Below are positions 35,683 to 47,185 of a stretch of 64,000 nt of DNA, one piece after another. The notes under the pieces are model-generated. The model worked only from the letters and a program-made list of their open reading frames with translations. It did no database searches and was not told the origin of the DNA. The stretch spans positions 496,001-560,000 of the forward strand of contig JAKLMB010000020.1 of assembly GCA_022813625.1 (NCBI GenBank). The letters are read 5' to 3'. Each line of letters opens with the position of its first letter. Position 1 is the stretch's first letter. This stretch comes from Aaosphaeria pasadenensis. Lineage: Eukaryota > Ascomycota > Dothideomycetes > Pleosporales. A program made the translations under genes and the position numbers.

Positions 35683-37113
35683 ATGGAGCCCGCCGATTTC
35701 GCACTCGGTCTCGACGTTCTGGGCGAGCAGCCGATGCTGCTCAAATTGTACACGCAAATCAGCAACATATACCAGCTCCCCGACGACATCTCACACGATA
35801 TAATCGTGAAAACATTAAAGGATGGATTGCACCGACTATCTGTGAGCTTCCCCTGGATAGCAGGCCAAGTGGTCAACCAGACCCCGGAATCAACGACACC
35901 AACGTACAGAATCGTGCCCCTGGAGCCAGCACCCAGACTGGTCGTCCGCGATCTAAGTTCCAAACTATCCTTTGAAGAGATGGAAAGGGCCAATTTCCCC
36001 TTCTCGATGCTCGACGAGGATGACATCGCGCCGTGTAGGACGTTTGCTGGGTTCCCTTCCAGCACTACGGAGTCTTCCGCCGATGGCAACGAGGCGCCTG
36101 TCTTCCTCGTACAGATCAATTTCATCACAGGGGGACTCATCTTGACGTTCAATGCCCAGCACAACGTCATGGATATGACCGGGCAGGGGCAGATGATCGA
36201 GCTGTTGAACAAGGCGTGTCGTGGGGAGGAGTTCACCGAGGAAGAGCTTAGGATTGGAAACATGGCACGAGAAAATGTGGTTGAGCTGCTGGGAGAGGAT
36301 TATGTTCCCGGGGACGAACTGAAATATCAATTATCACCACCTCCAGACTCGAATTCGTCACCATCAAGCCCCCCTCCGCCTCAAGAACAGCCTCCCAAGT
36401 GCAAATGGACGTACTTCAACGTCCCGCCCGCCTCCCTCAAGACCATCAAAGACCTCGCAACATCCACACTCCCCCCAACCTCAACCTCAACCTTAAACCC
36501 CCAATTCATATCCACCGACGACGCCCTAACCTCCCACGTCTACCTCTCCATCCTGCGCGCCCGACTCCCCCGCCTCCCCCCCAACACCTCAAAAACAACA
36601 ACGACCCTCGCCCGCGCCGTCGACGCCCGCCCCTACCTCTCCCTCCCTTCAACCTACCCCGGACTCCTCCAAAACATGACCTACCACACGAACCCGCTCT
36701 CCGCCCTCCCCTCCCTGCCCCTCGGACACCTCGCCTCCTCCCTCCGCACCGCAATCCACCCCTCGACAACCGACATCCCGCACCGCAGCCGCGCCCTCGC
36801 CACCTACCTGCGTCGTCCGCCCCCAGACGCCCGCCCCGCGAACTTCACGGCCACCCTCGACCCCGCGGGCCCGGACTTCATGATCTCGTCGTGGTGTAAG
36901 ATCCCGCTGTACGCGCTCGACTTCGGGCTCGGGGTCGGCGTGCCGCGGGCGGTCAGGAGGCCTAGGTTCGAGCCGGCGGTGGAGGGGTTGTGCTATTTGA
37001 TGCCTAAGGGGGCCGATGGGGGCGTGGTTGTTGGGGTGGGTATCCGTGAGGACGATTTGAAGGTCTTGAGGGAACTGGAAGGGTGGAAGGGGGTAGTTGT
37101 TGAACTTGGTTAA
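35683..37113 (+). CDS. BAHD-type acyltransferase (trichothecene 3-O-acetyltransferase-like)
   Basis: Acyl-CoA-dependent transferase acting on a hydroxyl or amine of a small molecule. Single exon, 476 aa. The catalytic HxxxD motif is in QHNVMDM (about residues 166-172), and the structural DFGWG-like motif appears as DFGLGVG near the C-terminus. The N-terminus DVLGEQPMLLKLYTQISNIY and FPWIAGQV are typical of fungal members related to Tri101. A Pro/Ser-rich insert lies at about 225-245. There is no signal peptide, so it is cytosolic. Codon use is more C-rich in the middle than in its neighbours. It is tail-to-tail with a methyltransferase, 40 nt apart, and 1 kb behind a Zn2Cys6 regulator. Substrate unknown; resemblance to Tri101 does not imply trichothecenes, as no other trichothecene biosynthetic gene is here. 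Confidence 0.9.
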   Translation: MEPADFALGLDVLGEQPMLLKLYTQISNIYQLPDDISHDIIVKTLKDGLHRLSVSFPWIAGQVVNQTPESTTPTYRIVPLEPAPRLVVRDLSSKLSFEEMERANFPFSMLDEDDIAPCRTFAGFPSSTTESSADGNEAPVFLVQINFITGGLILTFNAQHNVMDMTGQGQMIELLNKACRGEEFTEEELRIGNMARENVVELLGEDYVPGDELKYQLSPPPDSNSSPSSPPPPQEQPPKCKWTYFNVPPASLKTIKDLATSTLPPTSTSTLNPQFISTDDALTSHVYLSILRARLPRLPPNTSKTTTTLARAVDARPYLSLPSTYPGLLQNMTYHTNPLSALPSLPLGHLASSLRTAIHPSTTDIPHRSRALATYLRRPPPDARPANFTATLDPAGPDFMISSWCKIPLYALDFGLGVGVPRAVRRPRFEPAVEGLCYLMPKGADGGVVVGVGIREDDLKVLRELEGWKGVVVELG

Positions 37114-37153
37114 ATATATTACTATCTATCTAGACGCTCATGAATCTATCCAT

Positions 37154-38295
37154 CTACGACGCCTTCCTCCCAAACCCAACCGTAGCCCTAAACCACATCC
37201 AAACATGTCCGTCCCCCCTGCTCTCCGCCTCCTCACCCGCAACATCCCTCAGCGCTCCCGCAAACTGGCCCGCGAACTTCTCTGCTTCCTCCTCAGCGAC
37301 ACCCTGAAGCCACGCCACGCGGATGAGCTTCAGAACCATGAACATGGTATCGCAGAACTCGTCCGGCGTCCCGCAGTCGACTTCGCGTTCCTCCCGCGTC
37401 GTCTGCACGTCTGCGACGCCTGCGTCCGCGAGCGCCTGTGCTAGGTACTCGGGCGAGTTCCAGGGCCGTTTGGAGTACATGACGTCTTCGATGCTGCGCT
37501 CGGACGGGAAGGGAGGGGCGGAGGCGACGCGTGAGGCTGCGCGCGCGGCGAGGTGGTACCAGGGCATGTGGAGCCAGGTGGAGACGGAGATGAAGGCGTT
37601 GGGGCGGAGGAGCTTGGAGAGGTCGTTGAGGACGGTCGGGGGCGAGAGGAAGACGGCGAAGTTGAGGAAGAGGTGGGTGTATGTTTGTGCGGGGAGGTTG
37701 GTGTTCTTTGCGGTGCGTTAGCAAGTGGTCGGTTGGTGGCTTGATTGATGGATTGATGGATTGGGTTGGGTTTTATATAGCTGGGACTTACATTCAAATC
37801 AACAACCCGAGTCTCCAACCCCTTCCACCCCTCCTTCTCTCCCCGTTCCTTCAAGTACGCAAGCATGGGTTCCGAGATGTCGGCTCCGAGGACCTTGGTG
37901 TTGTCCCACTGCTCGCGCGGCAGTGCGTCGTACATGGCCTTCGTCACGGCGCCCGTCCCGCATGCGAGATCGAGGACGTTGAGCTCCTGGCCGGAGGGCG
38001 TGTTCTTGATGTCGGATCGCTGGATCATGACCTCTGCGAAGGGGCCCGAGGCCTTTTCGGCGCGGGCGTATTTCTGCGCGATGGCGGGGTCGCTCCATGC
38101 GATCTGGGTGGTGTTTTTGACGGATGGGGTGGCCATGGTGGGTTGTGGGGTTCTTGTCAGTATTGGTGGTGAAGATGGGTTTTGATATAAACCGCTCGTG
38201 GTAGAAATGGTCCTGAGGTGATGGTGTTTTATTGGAATTGATCGTGGATGAAGGTGAATAGATGATATGAATGCTCTATGTGTACTCTTGATCAT
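37154..38295 (-). CDS. SAM-dependent methyltransferase, possible mitochondrial presequence
   Basis: Class I (UbiE/Methyltransf_11-like) methyltransferase. Exons on the minus strand: 37792-38295 and 37154-37705, with an 86-nt intron, giving about 351 aa from the ATG at 38295, or about 298 aa from the second ATG at 38136. SAM-binding motif I is VLDLACGTGAVT; later LGADISEPMLAYLKERG (motif II region) and VVDLN follow. The 53 residues before the second ATG (MIKSTHRAFISSIHLHPRS, then LRTISTTSG) are rich in Arg/Ser/His without acidic residues, like a mitochondrial targeting peptide. A TATA element at 38350-38360 favours transcripts that include the first ATG. It converges with the acyltransferase. 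Substrate unknown. Confidence 0.87.
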
Positions 38296-38909
38296 GTAAA
38301 TAATTTGTAGCCTTGGAAATAATGATATGCTGAAGAGTGCTCACTGCGTCTTTTATATATTAATCCCACATGGCGTGGGGCGTAGTTGTACTTCATGGTC
38401 GCAAAAAGGACATGTCTAAGCCCTGCAAATACTCCACCGAAATCCTCAGCACTAGTCTACATCAATAGAGATCTGTATGATTGAAGTGGATGATGTCCCG
38501 CATTAACTCTAGGAAATCCTCCGCAGTGAGTTGGTGTTGACGATGTCTGAGGCTGTTGTGGTGAAGTGGGTATGGGCTCGGAGACATTTCGTCAGGCGTG
38601 CCGTGCAGAGTGCTTATAAAAGGCTCCGAGAGGGCCAGCTGGACCAGGGCGTGCAGGGGTACACGCGCAATGCGTTTCGCACGAGAAACGGTGGAAACAA
38701 CAAACGACAGCCGACTGAGAAGATGTCGAGACTAATTGGATGGTATTGGTATTCTGGAAATGGAGTACTGCTATAATATGACTCCAAGATGTGGGGAAAC
38801 TCCTGTGAGATTTACCATGAAATGCATGTTTGCCGCCGTCTGTATGCCCGTGGAGAACGCCGCCCGCTATGCTTTAACAAAAAGAGATCGCTTTCCTCCC
38901 GACTCAATC
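38296..38909. other. Intergenic, methyltransferase promoter
   Basis: Contains the TATA element of the methyltransferase. A plus-strand frame from the ATG at 38543 (77 aa, basic) is open but contains a TATAAAAG sequence and has no family; I do not call it a gene. Confidence 0.45.
38350..38360 (-). promoter_or_regulatory. TATA box of the methyltransferase gene
   Basis: Reads ATATATAAAAG on the minus strand, 55-65 nt before the ATG at 38295. Initiation about 30 nt downstream would include this ATG with a short leader. Confidence 0.55.
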
Positions 38910-40082
38910 TCATACTGCTTCTGACTCTGTGTCGAGCCACTCTCCAAAGTAAACGCAAGTCCTCGCGGATATCTCTCCTTCGTCGCTGCAAATTTCGAAT
39001 ACCGGGCAGTTTCCGCATGGTGCATCGACGAAGCCATTGAAGTTCTCCTGTGTTGACAGAGCGCGGCTTGCGAGGCGGTAGTTGTTGCCCATAATCTTCT
39101 CGAGGCGGCCTTCTAGCACCATCATCTCGAGGAGTTGCTCCATGTCTGCGACTGACAGACTCTTGTCCTTGATGATGTTGGCGTTGTTGATAGCGTCACG
39201 GAGGGAGGTCGCGGTGGGATATTTAGGGCTATCGCGCAAGACTGTCGTAATCCTATTCGGATCTCTCGGAGGGCGGAACGTCCGTACGGGAGTGTCCTCA
39301 ATGTCCATAACTTCCTTTTGCTGCGCTTTCTTCCTCGCGATCTCGGCCGATCTATCTTGTATAGCGGCTCTAGGGTAATCATTCCAATTGCCAGGAACCT
39401 CTAGGCATGTTTCCTTCTCTATAATCTTCTCCACCACCTCCGCTACAATTCTTATAAGAGGCATGTCGAATTCACCTTCCGACTGCCATGGACCGCCGGC
39501 GATATCTTCCGAAGGGCGCAGATGTTTCAGAAGGTACATTTTGCGATTTGGATGTTTGACGCTCATGACCGATTGGACGAGGTCTTTTGACTCAAGACTC
39601 TTCAGACATTTGTTCAACATCTGGGTGGTGACATTGGTACGCATGCGGAGCGCCTTTGACCAGATACCGTCGGCTTGCACTTGATCGATGTGATGGTAGA
39701 GAAGGCGCTCTTCGGGGGTTAATTTTCGTAACCTACATATCATTAACAACAAGGCCCATACAAATTAGAGGCGCCATTGTGTCTCGCATGCATACCTTTC
39801 AGCCTCCTCCTTTGTCCGGACCTTCCAGCAAGGCTCGCCATCAAATTGCATAATCTTCATGAGATGCCTATCCACCAGTTCTTGCAGGATCACCACCAGC
39901 TCCTGCATATTCGCAATCGCCATGTTCGCTAAGTCACGTTGGAAGAATACGGTGCCCTCGGGAGCCTCGGCGCATTTCTGGTAGAGTTGCTCCATCCGCT
40001 CTTGTTGCGTTCTCGCTTGGTCGAGTGCCTCATCTTCGTCCCTTTTCACCGCCTCTGGCGCAGCTACAGTGGCGCTCGCCAT
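38910..40082 (-). CDS. rpc34: RNA polymerase III subunit RPC6/Rpc34
   Basis: Subunit of the Rpc82-Rpc34-Rpc31 trimer that opens promoters and contacts TFIIIB, needed for tRNA and 5S RNA synthesis. Exons on the minus strand: 39796-40082 and 38910-39732, with a 63-nt intron, about 369 aa. Visible: two winged-helix regions (ELVVILQELVDRHLMKIMQF; LTPEERLLYHHIDQVQADGI with MLNKCLKSLESKDLVQSV), and a C-terminal domain with cysteines in APCGNCPVFEICSDEGEISA and RTCVYFGEWL. In human RPC39 such cysteines hold an iron-sulfur cluster; all four are present here. The start is the ATG at 40082; the upstream frame starts at GTG. The name is firm. Confidence 0.94.
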
Positions 40083-41595
40083 GACAGGAGAAGAATATAG
40101 TGGTGAGCGATAGTTATGAGTATGTGATGCTATCGGGAAATCATTTGTGGTGGGCGGGTGAGTGGTTGGCGGTGGGATACCAAGGTTGTCGTGGTTTGTA
40201 TGATTCAACACAAGAATTCTGATTGACTGACAAAAAAGTTTACTGGGGTGGGGTACCGTTGCGCTTTGGAGCTAATACGGATGCGGCTTAGTCATGTCTC
40301 AGCACTTTGCGGGGGAGGGAAAGCCAAGTTCATCGACCCTTTTCATCTCCAAAGACGCCGTCTCTTATTGCAATTTCATGCTCGCTACCCAATAACATCT
40401 TCGATGACAATAATGGCATCATGAAAAGACTCTCTTATGTCTAGCTTCACACTAGATCACTCGCTTCCTCCCCATTGAGCTGTGACACCGCCTCCTATCC
40501 GAGTCAACTTCATTGCCGGGTGGCTGATGTATGATTCGAACCTCTTGAGCAACTTCTTATTGACTCCATTTATAAGCTGTGATGACGAGTACTTCTCCTC
40601 AGCCGAACCTCGTCGGTAAACGATTCGCGAGTCTCACCATTCTGTGATTGATGGTTCATGAAAATGCTTCTCTCATAGCATAGATGACGTTGGACGCGCC
40701 CTGTTCATGAGCAGTGGCTGTTCAACGGGTTTCAATACAGAAAAGATAATGCATATGCATCGCATCGTATCCCCAGCGAGACCCTGCTTGAGGTACATCC
40801 TTCGGTGTCGCGTTGTGAAAATAGACTGTCTCCCCTGAAACTTAGGACGAACATCAAATGCGGGGAGAATCCACCCTGGGGTAAAGCCGGATATCCTCTA
40901 CCGAAGACACCGCAATTAGCTGCTGGGGCACGTCCGTCTGGAGTAATTGTTACGGCAACCAGTGTCACAAGGCGGCATGCCTATGCCTGAAGCTCTGAGC
41001 TCTCCCAGAATACTTCGAACCGAGCATCCCCGAGACTGAGACTGACCCTGAGACCCTTTCGCCTTCCCACTCGTATCCATTGTGCTGGATGCTTCGGCTA
41101 TGGAATCTCGCTAGCCACGTGGAGTATCATGCCGCACACATGCAGTATGTGCTATGTACGATAGATGCAGTACGAAAACTTGCGAGATTGTCAGCAGCAC
41201 CATTACGATTCGCAAACTGTTCCTTATCGTCTCATTCGTGAAAAATTGGCCGAGAAGGACATCGTATCCTGGGATGCCTTCGCGGAATGATCGCACTGGG
41301 CCCTCTCGGGCAGGTAATCTGGTCAAGCGATCGGAATGCCTGTTGTTTTGAGAGGGGGGGAGTTGCACAGGCCGCGTTCCCTAGCTGCTCCACTCCAACC
41401 CTCCCGTGTCCTAGGCTCTTAGTCTAGAATGGTATGTAATGCTACCTCGTATGTAGAGCCAGCCCGTGAAGAATAAAAAGATGGTCGATCACCCCGTGTC
41501 TTATCTGCTCGACACTCCCGCTGATCATCCTCTCCTCTCTCTCTTTTTTTTCGTTGTTCACTTTTCACATCTTTGTCCTGTGGAAAGCATCCGAT
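40083..41595. other. Intergenic between divergent genes
   Basis: 1.5 kb shared upstream region of rpc34 and the MFS gene, with no protein-like frame. AATAAAAAG near 41473-41481 may be a TATA element for the MFS gene, and the 40 nt before its leader are C/T-rich. Confidence 0.5.
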
Positions 41596-43592
41596 ATGGC
41601 TGATGAGAAGACTGCCCGGGAGGACGTCGCTCCAACCCATGAACCCTCATTAACTCAACATTCAAGCAATGGTCTTCACCACGATCATGTTGCAGAAGAA
41701 GCCATTGGTGGTCACACGAGCGATTTGCCGCGAGGGTATTACTACAGTCCTGGCTTCATTGGAACTGTCATTGTAAGTCCCTTTGGAACAGCCGGTGAAT
41801 GTCCATTCAACTAACCTCATATACAGGCCACATGTTTAGCACAAATATCAGGATACCTAGGGTGGGTGTTGCCATCAAACACTCTTGCACTCATCAATGC
41901 CGCCATTGGGCCATCTCCCAATATCATCTGGGTTTCCATCTCATGGACAGCCGGATTCGCCGTTGGATTCACTCTAGTAGGTCGGTTGTCGGATATCTTT
42001 GGCCGAAGATGGTTCTTCATCGCTTCCTCCGTACTTGGCTTGATTGGAGTGATCATCGGATCTGCTGCTCAGAACATCAACATGCTTATTGTATGTATCC
42101 CGAGATCCTACTGTTAGTATGACGCGACTTACATTTCCCTAGGTCACCAATTCGATCAACGGAGTAGCAGCTGCTGGGCAGTTGTCTTTCCATATCATTC
42201 TTGGTGAACTCGTGCCAAACTCCCTTCGTGGACCTGTCAACGCTTTCGTCTTGTCGACCTCTGTCCCGTTTGCCGTCTTTGGTCCTCCTGTGGCCCGCGC
42301 ATTCTTCGAGAACACTGCTCTTCAATGGCGATGGTGCTATCTTCTCGGTGTCATTGTCAACGCACTTGCCATCATTCTCTACTTCTTCTTCTACCACCCG
42401 CCTACCTATGTATGTTTGATTCGAAACCCCATAATCCGATAAAACCTAACATTATTACTAGGAAATGCTTCACGTTGGTGGTAAATCCAAACTCAAGCAG
42501 CTCAAGACTCTCGACTGGATTGGCATCGCCCTCTTTACCGCTGGACTATGCGTCTTCCTCATCGGAATGAATTGGGGAGGTTCCGCATACCCATGGAAAT
42601 CTGGACACGTGCTGGGAGCTTTGTTCGCTGGCTTCTTCACACTGGTCGGATTCTGCTTCTGGGAGGCTTACTGTGGGCTTGAATACCCTTTGATCCCCAT
42701 GCGTCTCTTCAAGAACATCCACTATGATGCCAATGTCGCATGCGCCACTCTCGCCGCTGTCGTCTACTATGCCAACACCGTAATCTGGCCAACCATGATC
42801 GGTGCTCTCTTCACTACTGACATCAAGGAGACGGGCTGGCTTTCTGTAAGTACCTTCCTAAGTTGGTTGGCAAATACGAGAACATCTAAACTAACTCAAT
42901 GTCAGTGTGCCGTTGGCGGTGGCCTTCTCCTCGGACAAATCCTCGGTGGCGTAGGTGTTCGTTACCTTCCCAAGATGAAGATCCAGATGACCGTCGCTGC
43001 TGTCATCTGCACGGCCTTCGTAGCCGCATTGGCCGCATCCAATGCCTCCACTCAGAACCAAACCACCGCGCTTCTCCTCATCGGCACCATTGGCGCCGGA
43101 TATATCGAGAACCTCACCCTCTCCTCGACCGCCTATCTATGGGATCCCGCCGACATGGGCCTCGTCACCGGCGTCCTCGGTGCCATCCGCACCGCGATCT
43201 CGGCCATCGCAACGAGCATGTACTCCTCGATCCTCGCGACCGAGTCCGCAAAGTACATCCCCCAATACGTCACCCCAGCAGTGCTCTCAGCCGGCCTTCC
43301 CGAGTCCTCGCTGCCCAGCCTCTTCGCCGGCATCACTCTAGGCAATTTCACTGCTGTCAAAGGCATCACGCCTGAGATCCTCGGCGTCGTAGGCACCGAG
43401 GTCAAGCGCGCATACTCCATGTCCTTCCGAACCGTCTTCCTCTGCACATTGCCATTCGGCGTGATCCTTATCATTGCAGCTATCATGAGCCCCAACGTCG
43501 AGGACTACCTAACCGACGAGGTAGCGCGAAAGTTGCACGGAAACAAGGAGAGGAACACGACCATGCAGAAGGAAGTGGCCGTCGCGGTTTAG
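41596..43592 (+). CDS. MFS exporter, TRI12/siderophore-transporter-like
   Basis: Proton-driven transporter of the plasma or vacuolar membrane, 14-helix type. Exons 41596-41772, 41827-42090, 42143-42409, 42462-42845, 42906-43592; about 592 aa. All four introns (52-60 nt) fall between codons, so the frame is certain. Visible: a hydrophilic N-terminus of about 50 residues, then GFIGTVIATCLAQISGYLGW, MFS motif A as GRLSDIFGRRW, DWIGIALFTAGLCVFLIGMN, and the end helix VFLCTLPFGVILIIAAIM. The pattern matches fungal drug or siderophore exporters of the TRI12 group. The substrate is not predictable. It lies about 3.3 kb from the methyltransferase with rpc34 in between, so linkage to that pathway is only possible. 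Confidence 0.92.
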
Positions 43593-45627
43593 AATTGGCA
43601 TCGTATAATTACAAAAGTGGGAAAGTTCGCATGTGCATGCAACGTACGATACAATGTTGAGTAAATGTTATCGCGATATCATGTCGAGGGAAAGACTTTA
43701 GCGTCTATGTTAGATTACGAATGTATACGAAATACCAAAGACATTTGATATACTTGATTTTTTGCCATCAATTGTGCGCATACTTCCCTCATTTGCAGAT
43801 TACCTTCAGAACCAAGGCATACTCAGAAAATATCGTTCACCACGCAGGCCTGCATCTAAATCATACATTACCTTCCTAATCCTTCTTTTTTTCATTGCAA
43901 TCTTTTTACACACGATCCTTACTTAACATTGATAAAGTCCAAGCTAGCACTATGTCCAAGGTTCCAATACGATGGTAAATCCCCTTCCGGCGTCATTTCG
44001 CCCGTATTCCAAAAGCGCCACGGTTATGGCGCGACGGTTGACAAATTCTGGACCGGCTTCGAACATTATTTTTCCATACGAACGCAAACCCGACGGAGCA
44101 CCATCACCATCGTTCACCGCTTACTAGCGGCGCAAATCTAATCTCGAAGGTTTATGCGGCTCCCAGGCCGTTGGGAACCGTACATACCGCAGGGGTGGTA
44201 GATGCAATACTCGGCGTGTGTTATGCTATGTAGACGAGATTGTTCGGGAAACGAACGATGCCTCTACCTGGTTTGGCGCAGGTATGTACATACGTCCGCC
44301 TTGGGTGTCATGCAGGGCTTTGTTTTGCCAGGGCTTTTTTACATTGAACTCGAGTTACGGGGGTGGTTGGTGGCTTTTTTTTCACGTGCGGATTGATAAC
44401 CTTATCGTCACCGCTTGTTACACGACGAAGCTGACGACGTGCTGGAGGGATGGTGGTTTTTGGAGATTGGACGATTTGCCGGATGCTTTTTTGAGGGAAA
44501 ATTAGATAATGGGTGGTGAACATGTTATCATTGTATAGCCTTGCCTGGTGTGGCCTGTCAGATGAGAGGAGGGCATTACGGTGATGTTCTGGATCGACAT
44601 GACATGGTCCACGTCGTCCGTCTCGTCGTCTCCTCCATGCCATACCTTACCTCACCTTACCCTATCTCGTTTCACCTACAGCTTTGTATGACCCCTCCTC
44701 CCGTTCATTGGCTTCTATAGTTATCTGACACCTGCTCATCTAATTCCGCACCGCTTTCTTCCCAAGCTTCGAAGCTCTGCATCCCGTCATCCATGATCCA
44801 TCTAACACAGGCAACGCTAACTAGAACTACCTCGTATCTACTTGTATTATTGACCGATCTTATGATATGATATAGCCATCTCATCAATTGCATTTATATT
44901 GCTTGCCAACCATGATAGCCATCGACATCCTCCACCCATTCATTCACCGATCCATCCTCCTCATACTCGATGTCCCTCCATCCCCCTCATCCCATTAACA
45001 TTGCTTTTGGTCCACCCCCGCATGTCTCCCAAGCCAGCCCCAAGCTGATTCGCCGCCAACGCGGGACACCCATTCCGTCTTCTCTTTTTCCTGTGCCCGC
45101 ATTGCATGAGATGTACGTCCTGCGTACATACGTACGTACATACATGTACATGTACACGTGTAGGTTCCTTAGACTCTTGGGTTAAACAATACAAAAAGGA
45201 CAGTCTCCACGCCGGTGGGGAACGAGATTTTAGATTTCCATAGTTGTGTTATGCGACAGGGAAGTTTTTATTATTATCATAGTTACTTTGAACCCAGGCA
45301 AAGCAAAAAAGCCTATATTGTCTTTCTCACATATACATCCCTACCCTATAGCTGAAGAACCCCCCGGGCCTTTTCCAATTTGCAAAGTTGCAGAGCTTAA
45401 AGCTTACGACACCTCCACCCATAACTATACTGCTGCGTGCGGTGCGGTGCGCTCTCTTCCGATCGTTGCGTGGGGACGTGAGATATATATATCCTCGACC
45501 TGGGATTTTCCCTTTATTTATCTACTCCACGACAGCTGTCAGAAGACAGGATAGTACGAGACAGGACGATATAGACTCAATTCTTTCCCCTACACTTATA
45601 TCTAAACTTCAAAAAAACGAAGACACA
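43593..45627. other. 2 kb intergenic region, no gene seen
   Basis: Open frames here are short and random-looking. Near the end lies a palindrome-rich ACGTAC/TGTACA stretch (listed separately). TATATATAT at 45484-45492 may be the TATA element of the dehydrogenase, about 140 nt upstream of its start. Confidence 0.5.
45116..45162. repeat. Palindromic GTAC-rich repeat
   Basis: Alternating TACGTAC, ACATAC and ATGTACATGTACAC units that can pair with themselves. Probably a simple repeat. Confidence 0.6.
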
Positions 45628-47009
45628 ATGTCAGCAGCAACACCCACACCCCAAGACTCCGGCCTCCCACCCCCACCCACAACCGCACCCTCAACCTCAA
45701 CCCCAACCCCAAACCTCCCCACAACCCCATCGAAACCCACAATCCTCCACCTCGGCGACGACATACGATGGAACCACACACTCTACGCGGAGCTCCAGTC
45801 GCACTTCCACATCGAGCGCTCGCACTCCATGGACCGCGAGGCGTTCAAGGCTGCGCTGAGGGACCGCCGCTGGGGGGACTTCGTCGGCATGTACAGGCCG
45901 TTTTGGAACACGGGCGGGGAGATGGGGAATTGGGACCGCGAGCTGATTGAGCTGCTGCCGGGGAGCTGTAGGATTTATGCGAGTGCGGGGGCTGGGTTCG
46001 ATTGGGTGGATACGAGGACGATGGCTGAGTTCGGTGAGTTGAGATCTTTCATGTGTTGGGGTTTTTCCTTCTTGGATGCGCTGTCGTTGGGTCTTTTACC
46101 CCTTGGGAAGGCGTGGAGTGTAGGTGGTGTTGTCGAGAGGAATTGGACATTTATTCCTCGGGAGAACGAGATACCAAAACACCCATCCCATTCCAAGCCC
46201 ATTCACAAATCCCCATTGACACCTCTACGTCCCACAATCCACTAACCCACTTCCCCCTCCCAGGAATCATATACTGCAACTCCGCGCCCGCCTGCACCGA
46301 ATCCGTCGCCGACGCCGCCATCCTCCTCATCATCACCACCTTCCGCGCCATCGTGTGGTCCTTCCTCGGCGCGCGCTCCTGCTCGCCCACACAATTCCAC
46401 GCTGCGAACCAGAACATCGCGGCCGTGACGCACAACCCGCAGAACCACGTGCTGGGCGTCGTCGGGTTCGGCAAGATCGGGTACCGGATCGCGCAGAAGG
46501 CGAGCCGCGCGTTCGACATGCGGATTTGGTACCACGATGTTGTGAGGATGGATAGGGAGAGGGAGGAGAGTGTTGGGGCGAGGTTCTGCGAGACGTTGGA
46601 GGAGTTGGTGGGCGGGGCGGATTGCGTGGTTTTGGCTACGCCGTTTAATGGAGAGGTGTTGTTGTCGACGGAGCAGTTTGGGTGGTTTAAGAGGGGGAGC
46701 CGGTTGGTGAATATCGCGAGGGGGAAGTTGGTGGATGAGGAGGCGTTGGTGAGGGCGCTGGACGAGGGGATCGTGAGTTCGGCGGGGCTCGATGTCCATG
46801 CGAATGAGCCGTATGTCAATGAGAAGTTAGCGAAGAGGGACAATGTCATGGTGTTGAGTCACACGGCGGGGGCGAGTGTGGAGAGCCATATTGGGTTCGA
46901 GAGGTTGGGAATCGAGAATCTGCTCGGTTTCTTGCATCATGGGACTGGGGCTGTGACGCCGGTGAATCTGCAGTGGTTAAAGGCGAAAGAGGAGAGCGCC
47001 GACGCGTGA
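45628..47009 (+). CDS. D-isomer-specific 2-hydroxyacid dehydrogenase
   Basis: NAD(P)-dependent reductase of 2-keto acids such as glyoxylate, hydroxypyruvate or mandelate-type substrates. Exons 45628-46033 and 46264-47009, about 383 aa. The intron is 230 nt, four times the usual size here, but has GTGAGT, a CTAAC branch-like site and a CAG acceptor, and joins AEF to GIIYCNSAPACTESVAD in frame. Visible: Rossmann motif GVVGFGKIGYRIA, catalytic Arg in NIARGKLVDE, Glu in HANEP and His in LSHTAGAS. The first 40 residues are a Pro/Thr-rich tail of low complexity. There is no PTS1 signal (ends ESADA). Substrate not predictable. Confidence 0.91.
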
Positions 47010-47185
47010 GGATATTACCCTTCCAGTTAGCAGGCACCGATTGACAATGATTGGCAATTACTTAACAACACCTCTTGAAAGGTATATATTGGGTTGGGTA
47101 TAGCATATTGCAAGTACAGGCGACGCATCCATCGATAGTACAACATCTACCATCCGTGGAAAAGTGTCCAGCCAGTAGCCAGCCG

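Noticed and set aside
35683..37113. Calling the acyltransferase a trichothecene pathway gene
   Set aside because: No trichodiene synthase or other trichothecene biosynthetic gene is in the window; the BAHD family is broad.
38543..38776. 77-codon basic plus-strand frame
   Set aside because: Contains a TATAAAAG sequence, shows no recognised family, and lies in a promoter region.
40535..40560. Second B-box-like sequence on the minus strand (GGTTCGAATC)
   Set aside because: No five-base T stem around it and no cloverleaf.
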